Source: Gongronella butleri (Eukaryota > Mucoromycota > Mucoromycetes > Mucorales > Cunninghamellaceae). From it: 64,000 bases of DNA. Position 1 is the first letter of the stretch, and each line of letters begins with the position of its first letter. Below, piece by piece: positions 57,567-64,000 of this stretch. The notes under the pieces were generated by a model. It was not told the DNA's origin, searched no databases, and saw nothing but the letters and a program-made list of their open reading frames with translations. The stretch is from the NCBI GenBank assembly GCA_025201375.1, contig JAIWZP010000024.1:124001-188000 (forward strand), given 5' to 3'. The position numbers and the translations under genes are program-made.

Positions 57567-57852
57567 GGAGGTGATCCAAGGCTCGCTTGGTTGGCTCGCC
57601 TTGGTCTTAGATAATGGGTATTCACGCGGGCATCCACATTTGCATAACCATGGCAGTTTCACCAATAGACTTCATCCAGAATGTCCGATAACATCCAAAA
57701 AGATGGAACCTTGGGTTTTTAAAAATGGGATCATCCGCGTGGGATGGCCATTCGTAGGCAATTGCCATGGATTATGCAAATGTGGATGCCCGCGTGAATA
57801 CCCATTATCTAAGACCAAGGCGAGCCAACCAAGCGAGCCTTGGATCACCTCC
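57567..57852. mobile_element. foldback MITE, TTA target-site duplication (PIF/Harbinger-like)
   Basis: 286 bp whose first 81 bases (GGAGGTGATCCAAGGCTCGC...) are the perfect reverse complement of its last 81; similarity continues about 10 bp further with a one-base indel. It is flanked on both sides by TTA (57564-57566 and 57853-57855). The roughly 100-bp core has no coding frame. A 3-bp TTA/TWA duplication is known for PIF/Harbinger elements. The near-perfect arms imply a recent origin. No second copy seen in this window. Confidence 0.88.
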
Positions 57853-58244
57853 TTACAGTATCATAAAATGCATGGCAGCAAGGGTGGCGTCGTTGCATGG
57901 GCCACATTTTGGTGCCTCAAGTACAGTATGATAGGTAAACAATTTAGGCACGTCTCGTTGTAAAGAAGGCCATGAAATCTACAGTATGATAGGGGTCGAT
58001 TAGACAATGCGCTTGTAGCGAAATCGCCAAAATCCCTAAGCAAAAATGCTGATTTTCACAAATTCCTCTTAAACACTACAGAACGCGAGTACAGTATCAT
58101 ATGATACGTACAAATACAGTAGTATGATGCTGTAAAAAACCATGAGTCAATCGCTGTCATGATCCCATCCGTGACAAACTCATGTTTTTCTTTCTCTTGT
58201 TTTCACCGGATTCCGTACCACCAACGTCTCCCCATTGCAGCGCG

Positions 58245-59625
58245 CTAGCTTGGGTTTGAAAATTTTGCATTCACAGACCACGACGGTGGTGGTCATTTCA
58301 GATCACCACTCTGCACATCATATTGTATGTAAAAAGTTGTAAAATGAAAAAATACAATAAAATATCATACAAAAAAATAAAAATTCCATGCAATCCACGC
58401 ACTTAATTTGGAAGTGACGAACCTTAAATTTTGCAAAAAAAAATCGCACCAAAGTAGGCACTTTTCTCAGTCGATCGCCGTTCATGCGTCACTCTTTCAT
58501 GCTTCTTGGGCTTTTTTTCTAAAGTTGGGACGACCTGTCATTTTGTCAGCCAATAGCAAATTGTCGGAGTTACCTATTTGGGATGCATTGATAACTCGGA
58601 CTTCGAAATTTCCCAAATTTAGCATTTTCTGAGATTGAAATGTGTGACCCCTGAGTGACCCCTGATGTGTGACCCCTAAATTTTCAAAGTGGCCGTAGCG
58701 GTTTTTTGGGGGCTTATCATAAGCTTTTTTATTTGTTGCAAAATTTGCACTGAATGTGATGATGCAGCCATCTTTGAGTGGGGTCGACCATCTTGGCCAG
58801 ATAAATGCAAAATAGGAAAATTGAAGGTTTCTGGAATTTGCAGCAGGATCAAAAAGAAATCGGGCGTAGGGGCTAGTATAGAAGAAGAGGGGCGATGTAT
58901 TTTTTCAAACATGTTGTGTTTGAAAGCTTGTTTGAAATAAAGAAGCTTGGTTTGACTCAAGTTCAAATAAACATGCAAAATTTTATTTCAATCAAGTTCA
59001 AGCTTTTTTTTGGTGTTTGAAAAAGCTGCTTGAAAGCTTGAAAAAAATAATGAAGTTACAGTATGAAGGTTTACCTATTACTGTATTATGCTCTGAATTT
59101 TCATCATTTGGTGGTGGCGTGTTCTTCAATTTTTTCTTGAGACTTTTTCGCATTTTCAAGCGTTCGGCGGAGGAGCGACAAGCTTTTTCAATCAAGCTCG
59201 TCGGCTTGAAGCTTGAGCTTGATGAAGCTTGATTTGTCCTTTACAGTATCATCATACAGTATGAGGAATTTCACGGGGAGATCACAGATGTTCTTCATAT
59301 CATATTTCAGCATGAGTGATGATCACGTGCAAAAATATTTTCAAGCTTTTTCAAGCTTTTCAATCAAGCTCGAAAAATCCGATTTCAAACGAGTTCAAAC
59401 AGCCTTTTTTTTCAAACAAGCTCAAACAGCTTAGAGTGAGCTTGAATTTATTTGAAATACATCCCTATTTTTTTCTTCGGGCGGACGCGCCGCGGACCCA
59501 TCACGAGCACTGGGCTGCTGTATTATAGCGCTGTACGTAGTTCGTGCCTTCACGCGATTTTCATCGGCGGGCAAGCACGTACTGTAGGCTGTAAAAAAAA
59601 ATTCTGGAGTCACAGCAGAAGACCT
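58245..59625 (+). repeat. island-associated long direct repeat, copy 2, interrupted
   Basis: Matches 31470-32255 from GTTTGAAAATTTTGCAT onwards and resumes after the insertion at GAGCACTGGG (59504) through GGCGGGCAAGCA and AAAAATTCTGGAGTCACA. Its extra length equals the insertion, so the two copies were once colinear. Confidence 0.85.
58867..59476. mobile_element. 610-bp non-autonomous insertion with AAGCTTG-rich interior
   Basis: TCGGGCG occurs once in the uninterrupted copy (32055-32061) but flanks this segment on both sides in copy 2 (58860-58866 and 59477-59483), which is a 7-bp target-site duplication. The ends carry imperfect inverted repeats: GGGGCGATGTATTTTTTCAA at the left, AATACATCCCTA at the right. 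The interior has more than a dozen AAGCTTG, CAAGCTT and TTGAAAGCTTG words, like subterminal transposase sites. No coding frame. A 7-8-bp duplication would fit hAT-like or Mutator-like families, but the class is not proven. Confidence 0.75.
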
Positions 59626-60667
59626 GCAAAAAAAGCTTGTTGCCCAGATTAATTCATTCCTTTTTTTACATTACGTATTTAGATCTCTTCATTCGCCGGA
59701 TCCCGGATGTGAGCAACAAAGTTGAAGTGAAATACCAGGTCAATCCTTTCTTCCTTTGTGAAGGATGAGATGGCAAGCTGCACTGTTGCAGAAAGGTGGC
59801 AGAATGATCGAAAAAAGTGATTTTTCTTTAATTTCATATGATATGATAAAAATATGCGAATGATTACTGTACCTACGGGAAACGATGACCTCCAAGACCA
59901 AACTTTACGAGTTCACCAAAATTACAGTATTTCTGTATGATATCATACTGTAGTGCTGCTGTAAAGCTGTACGTACAAGTAGTCAAATTATTATACAGTA
60001 TATGTCTACATACAGTATATGATACAGTATCACACCAGACACCACACCACGCTCCATGAAGTGTCGTGTGCAACGAAAAAATGGCTGGGTGTGAATGGCA
60101 AAAAGCCAAAAATTACGCTAAAAGGTTCAATTATGGCGTTGTCCAAGCATTGGCTGAAAAGTTTGTCGCTTTTCATTGTACAGCACCGAGTATTTTGAGG
60201 GGTCACAAAGGCAGAAATGATGAAAATTAAAGATGTGGCCTGGCACTGGCGGAATATAGCCGTGTTTCTACCGCGAATTACCCACAGGTACTTTTGTACA
60301 ACCGGCTTTTTTCACATATTTTCCTTGGTGAAACATGATGGGAAGGCCGTGACCAAAAAAAAAAAAAAATTGCGCTGGGCGCTGTATATCATGGGAAGTT
60401 GTCAGTGCAGCCAAGTCTGCTATGGCTTTGCTTGCTCAGCATGTATGCAGCTGCATTAATGCATGTGGTCACACGAAGAATGGCAAAAGAAGAACAAAAA
60501 TCCGGTAGTGGCGTGGGTCCCCAATGTTCGTGATGTAACGACTCGATACTTTAATTTCATGCTCTTTTTTTCGCCTATTCCCCTAAAAAAAATAAAATGA
60601 GGTGCAAATGTTGATCATCTTTGTGTTCCTTTACTTTTATCCCCCTTTTTCCCAACTGATTTAAAAA

Positions 60668-61630
60668 ATGAGATTGTCGCTCTCACTTGGTTTGGTTGCG
60701 CTGTCGGTCGTTTCGTGCCGTGTGGATGCTCGTGCGTCGCGTCATGGCGCGATAAAGCGCATCATCGCGTTTGCTGACAGCTACACGGACAATGGCAATG
60801 ATTTTGCAGCGAGTGGAGTGCCAGGGCCACCAAACTGGGAGGGCCGCTTCTCCAATGGGCCGACGTGGCTCGACATTGTCGCGCAAAACACGAGCGTACA
60901 GGTGCTCAACCACGGGTTTGGCGGTGCAACCACCGACAATGCGTACGTTTATAGTGAATTTAACAACTACATTGTAAGGTTCATGCAATTAAAAGTGCAT
61001 ATGATAAAAAAGCAGATTGCCTCATTTTTTTTTTTTTTTTTTTTTTTTTTTGCACTGCAGATCCCTGGCCTTACGCAACAGATTGAGACGATTCCCGTGT
61101 CATCGCCAGATGCGGCGTCGGATCTGTACGTAATTTACATTGGATACAATGACCTACTTGGCTTGGTGCGGCCCGGCAATTATCACATTGTCAAGGATTA
61201 CACGTACGAGACAGTGGCGGACAATGTGGTGCGCGGGATCAAGACACTGCAGGCCAAGTACAATGCGACGCAATTTGCGGTGCTGACGTGCCCACCATTT
61301 GACCTGCTACCTGCGGCGCCCGCCGCCAACAAGGCGGCCGCGGCGCACGTCATCAATGGCTACAATCGCGATTTGGCGCGCAAGGTGCGACGCATCCGCG
61401 GTGCACACATCTCGGTGCTAGATGACCACGCGTGGTTCGAGCAGCAGTTCGCCGACCCCGCGCGACTCGGCGTCCAGACCGACAAGGGTCCGTGCTTGAG
61501 CAGCGCAGGCCTCTGCGACGACCCGGACACGTATTTCATCTGGGACGATTATCACCCGACGCGCGTCGTCCACAAGGCGCTAGGCGAATGGGCCATGCGC
61601 AAGTTCGCCAATCTCTACGGCATCCACTAA
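60668..61630 (+). CDS. secreted SGNH/GDSL-family esterase or lipase
   Basis: Two exons, 60668-60973 and 61061-61630; 291 residues after splicing. The unspliced frame is also open, but the intron would insert a Phe run from a T32 tract. Residues 1-20 form a signal peptide (MRLSLSLGLVALSVVSC). The four SGNH blocks are present: FADSYTDNG with Ser38 (first residue Ala instead of Gly), GFGGATTDN, GYND with Asn132, and DDYHPT with Asp264 and His267. Such enzymes cleave acetyl or acyl esters outside the cell, many from plant polysaccharides (CE16-like) or lipids. Substrate unknown. Confidence 0.9.
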   Translation: MRLSLSLGLVALSVVSCRVDARASRHGAIKRIIAFADSYTDNGNDFAASGVPGPPNWEGRFSNGPTWLDIVAQNTSVQVLNHGFGGATTDNAYVYSEFNNYIVRFMQLKVHMIKKQIASFFFFFFFFFALQIPGLTQQIETIPVSSPDAASDLYVIYIGYNDLLGLVRPGNYHIVKDYTYETVADNVVRGIKTLQAKYNATQFAVLTCPPFDLLPAAPAANKAAAAHVINGYNRDLARKVRRIRGAHISVLDDHAWFEQQFADPARLGVQTDKGPCLSSAGLCDDPDTYFIWDDYHPTRVVHKALGEWAMRKFANLYGIH

Positions 61631-61821
61631 ATTGAAAAAAGTATGCCCAATTCCTTGTTTTATTAGTATTTTGTGAAATTATAAACCTGTTTTTATGCAC
61701 TTTTTCACATTGGCCATCATTCACAGTTCAACATGACACTGCAAAGAAATACAAAAGTGGAGGTCAAGAAAAAAAAGGGAATATGACGTATTTATTGGCG
61801 CGATGTGCTCAGAAAATGGAC

Positions 61822-63048
61822 TCAAGTCTTCTTTTTGCGCTTGGTCCCGGTGTTTGACTCATCCATGGGCTTCTTTCGTATCCGTTTTCCGGTCGTATCA
61901 GCGGCTGCCGCGACGCTCTGTTCAAAAAAAAAAAAAAAAAAAAAAAACGTTTATGAGTAAAACGCGTCCCAAACTGCAAAAAAAAAGGAAAAAAAAAAAG
62001 AAACCAAAGCGGGTCTTACGGTGGTCTCTGGTGCCTCTGTCTTTGGGTTTGTGGCGGCTGCAGCGGTCTCGGGATAGTCGAGCGCGTAGCGTGCTTGGTC
62101 GACGCGTACAGCTGACGTGTCAATGGCGCGATCCAGGGATATGCGGAACGAATGGCTCTCCTGAGCGCGCAAAATGTTCGCCTGGCCTACAAGACGCGTA
62201 AAACCGCGTCAGTCATCGTGAAAACGGGACGCAAATAAAGTTGCTTACCTTTGTCTGTCTTGTCTTTTGGCGTTTTCCAGTGGTATCCCTTAGAAAGATT
62301 AAAATCCATGACCTGTTGCGTCTCCTTGAAGGCGCTGTTGATGTGGAACAGGCTCGTCAGCTAAAAAAAAAAAAGTAACAGAGAGAAAGATGAGCATCGC
62401 CAGCCATTTAAACGCGTCGATGGTTCATCTGTGGGCATTTACCAAGCGATTGGAGATCACAGAGTAGATGGTGGGCGACTGGTACACGTTTGCACCGAGA
62501 ATATAATACGTTGCGAGCGGGTTGACTATGAAAAAAAGCTGTGAGCGCGTGCTGCGGGCGCGTGAAATGCCCAAATTGCTGTATTTTACCGTCATCTGGA
62601 GCGGGACCGCGTCGATAGCGTTTTTGAATGACCCAGACGGGCGGCTGCTCGTGGATAATAGCAAACTCGATCCCTGTCATCTTCCTGCACGAGTAAAAAA
62701 AAGCAAAAAGAATCAGGGAAAACGTGTTTTTTCTGCCAAAATGTGCCAAAATGTGGCATTTTGCTCTACCTCAGCTGTTCCAAGGTAGCCTCGTAGGACT
62801 GGCGCAGGTCATTGTATTGCGTCTGCATGGTCAGGATCTGATTGTTGCTCTGGCGGTCCCAAAATGGCGACAAGGCAAAGTAGTCAAGCACCATGGCCTG
62901 GTTCTGGAAGCCGCCCACACGCTAAAACAGAGAAAAAGATGTCAGGCGACAATGCTTTGCGTCAGGAAAGCACGTGACTCACCTCTATCCAGTTGGTATC
63001 GCGCCATTCGACACTCGTCAGGTCCTCGATGGCGGTGGTGCGCTGCAT
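61822..63048 (-). CDS. MED6: Mediator complex subunit 6
   Basis: Seven exons: 62983-63048, 62770-62921, 62590-62684, 62443-62525, 62249-62360, 62020-62186, 61822-61917; 256 residues, all phases agree. Med6 is in the Mediator head and helps couple activators to RNA polymerase II. Family hallmarks are VEWRDTNWIERVGGFQNQ, VLDYFALSPFWDRQSNNQIL, MTGIEFAIIHEQPPVWVIQK, then NPLATYYILGANVYQSPTIY and SVISNRLLTSLFHINSAF. The C-terminus is basic (GKRIRKKP, TKRKKKT), possibly a nuclear localisation signal. The gene is cut into very short exons (66-167 nt), and the start is 183 bp from KU70's on the other strand. Confidence 0.94.
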
Positions 63049-63231
63049 TGGAATGAGAAAGTGGAAAAAAAAATCAAGGGGGATTGAATCTGCTTTTTTT
63101 TTTTTTAAGCTTGCTGTTTCCCCCACGCGGCGGGATTTGAAAAAGACAAAGAGGAGCACAAGCGCGCTTTTTTTTTTGGTCTTTTTCTTCCACCTTATTC
63201 TTTTTTTTTTTTTTTCGCTTCCACTTTCACC
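63049..63231. promoter_or_regulatory. 183-bp divergent promoter, MED6 / KU70
   Basis: Start codons at 63048 (minus) and 63232 (plus) are separated by 183 bp containing T12-13 and T9 runs. Both promoters must overlap here. No particular factor site identified. Confidence 0.5.
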
Positions 63232-64000
63232 ATGACCAACTTGATCCAGCTTGACCAGTCTGCTTCATCGCAATTTCTTGACGACTATGACGAGGAAGAC
63301 ATGCAAGTCAAGGTAAAACAGCCGTGTTTTCCAGCCGAGGACGCTTTCATGGACCTCTCTTTTTCGCTCTTTTTTTTTTTTGTGCTTGCAGGATCCCTTT
63401 TTCAACGTCGTCGACCATATTGTGTTTGCCGTCGACTGCTCGCCGACTATGCTGGAGCCCAATGATGCCGGTGAAGTGCCCATTCGCGAGGCGTTCAAGT
63501 GTATCAAGACGGTGTTGCTCAACAAGGCGTACAGCAACACCAAGGAGCTCGTGGGCGTCGTCTTATTCAATACGGTATGGACCCCTCTTTTCCCTCCCCC
63601 TCGGAACGCGCTTTCCGACGCGTCAATTCATCCTCATTGCTTTGAATTAGGCCAAATCGCAGAATTCCGGCGGCTATGACAATGTGTACATGTACAGCCC
63701 GCTCGAATCGTCCAGCCCGGAGCGCATCAAGGCCATTGGTCAGCTAGCGCGCGACGACGACACCAAATTTGAGCGGGACATTGGCTCGTCCAGTGCCGAA
63801 TTCCCGCTGGGCAACCTGTTTTGGGCCTGCAGCGATATGTTTAACTCTGTGTAAGCACCCAATTCACCAAAAAAAGAGAAGGAGAGTTGACATTTTGCCG
63901 TTTTTCTTCTCTAGAAAGGCGACTCAGTGCACGCGACGCGTGTTCCTCATCACCAATCAAGACAATCCACACGCCAACAATACCAGCTTTGCAAGCTCTA
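63232..64000 (+). CDS. KU70: Ku70, DNA end-binding protein (5' part only)
   Basis: Partial: exons 63232-63312, 63392-63574, 63651-63850 and 63915 onward, cut by the window edge. Ku70 with Ku80 forms the ring that binds double-strand ends for non-homologous end joining and protects telomeres. The visible part is an acidic leader (FLDDYDEEDMQVK) and the vWA-like alpha/beta domain: FNVVDHIVFAVDCSPTML, FKCIKTVLLNKAYSNTKELV, GVVLFNT, YDNVYMYSPLE, and TRRVFLITNQDNPH. The fold and order match Ku70 rather than Ku80. The rest, including the DNA-ring core and SAP domain, lies outside. Confidence 0.93.

Larger units (their letters stand above)
57272..60667. repeat. AT-rich island II with TACAGTA/TACTGTA words, foldback MITE and nested insertion
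   Basis: About 3.4 kb without a recognised gene. TACAGTA, CAGTATGATAC and TATGATATCA words are dense at 57420-57555, 58085-58135 and 59930-60035. It contains the foldback element at 57567-57852 and copy 2 of the long repeat, which is interrupted by an insertion. Only 60060-60660 is plainer AT-rich DNA leading to the esterase start. Confidence 0.75.

Noticed and set aside
57837..57855. TTGGATCACCTCCTTA, identical to the 3' end of bacterial 16S rRNA
   Set aside because: It is the end of the foldback element plus its TTA flank. The mirrored copy at the other end and the lack of any rRNA upstream show it is coincidence.
60668..61630. Unspliced 320-codon version of the SGNH esterase
   Set aside because: It would translate a T tract as a long Phe run between GDSL blocks; the GTAAGG/CTGCAG intron removes it in frame.

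Overview
The window is nuclear DNA from a filamentous or early-diverging fungus. Genes are compact, split by many short GT-AG introns (mostly 50-150 nt), and separated by small gaps, often in divergent pairs. The gene set is fungal: an ERMES subunit (Mdm34), a GT71 (Mnn1-type) mannosyltransferase, a Vts1/Smaug RNA-binding protein, an F-BAR/DEP/RhoGAP protein, Mrp51 and a GPI-anchored Ser/Thr-rich protein. Many introns carry extremely long pure T tracts at the 3' splice site. The general look suggests Mucoromycota (for example Cunninghamellaceae-like), but that placement is inference. I rebuilt 23 genes exon by exon (22 complete plus the 5' part of KU70). Every complete model closes in frame from start to stop. 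A few further candidates are weaker.

Layout. 0.6-4.2 kb: a small membrane protein (-) and a mitochondrial PPR protein (+). 4.5-6.8 kb: amidase (-). 7.0-7.7 kb: weak candidate gene (-). 7.9-11.8 kb: PKA catalytic subunit (-), divergent from Vts1 (+). 12.3-14.1 kb: GT71 mannosyltransferase (+). 14.1-17.0 kb: gene-poor, with copy A of an old dispersed repeat. 17.1-19.0 kb: Mdm34 (+). 19.8-21.2 kb: orphan coiled-coil protein (-). 21.7-24.6 kb: rhodanese-PTP phosphatase (-). 25.5-26.7 kb: NmrA-like protein (-). 28.1-29.9 kb: mitoribosomal uS8m (-), divergent from SmB (+). 29.9-33.9 kb: AT-rich island I. 33.9-38.9 kb: GPI-anchored protein (-), mitochondrial malic enzyme (-), NAC beta (+). 38.9-43.8 kb: mostly non-coding, with repeat copy B and a small zinc-finger-like gene. 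43.9-47.8 kb: Dbp7 (-), divergent from Mrp51 (+). 47.8-49.7 kb: repeat copy C. 49.8-54.5 kb: RCC1 protein (-), divergent from the Rgd2-like RhoGAP (+). 55.2-57.3 kb: F-box protein (+). 57.3-60.6 kb: AT-rich island II, with a foldback MITE and a second insertion. 60.7-64.0 kb: secreted SGNH esterase (+), MED6 (-), KU70 (+, cut by the window end).

Most genes are housekeeping: mitochondrial translation and RNA handling, ER-mitochondria tethering, ribosome biogenesis, transcription, splicing, kinase/phosphatase signalling. They do not form one pathway. The least explained sequence is between the genes. Two AT-rich islands 27 kb apart share a roughly 785-bp repeat and are full of TACAGTA/TACTGTA palindromic words. 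One island copy is split by a 610-bp insertion flanked by a 7-bp duplication. A 286-bp foldback element with 81-bp perfect inverted ends is flanked by TTA. A three-copy diverged repeat of at least 750 bp recurs elsewhere. Gene-level oddities include a GC-AG intron, a T50-AG splice acceptor, 12-27-nt microexons (one carries the PKA activation-loop threonine), a start-codon-only exon in SmB, and a RhoGAP domain without a visible arginine finger.
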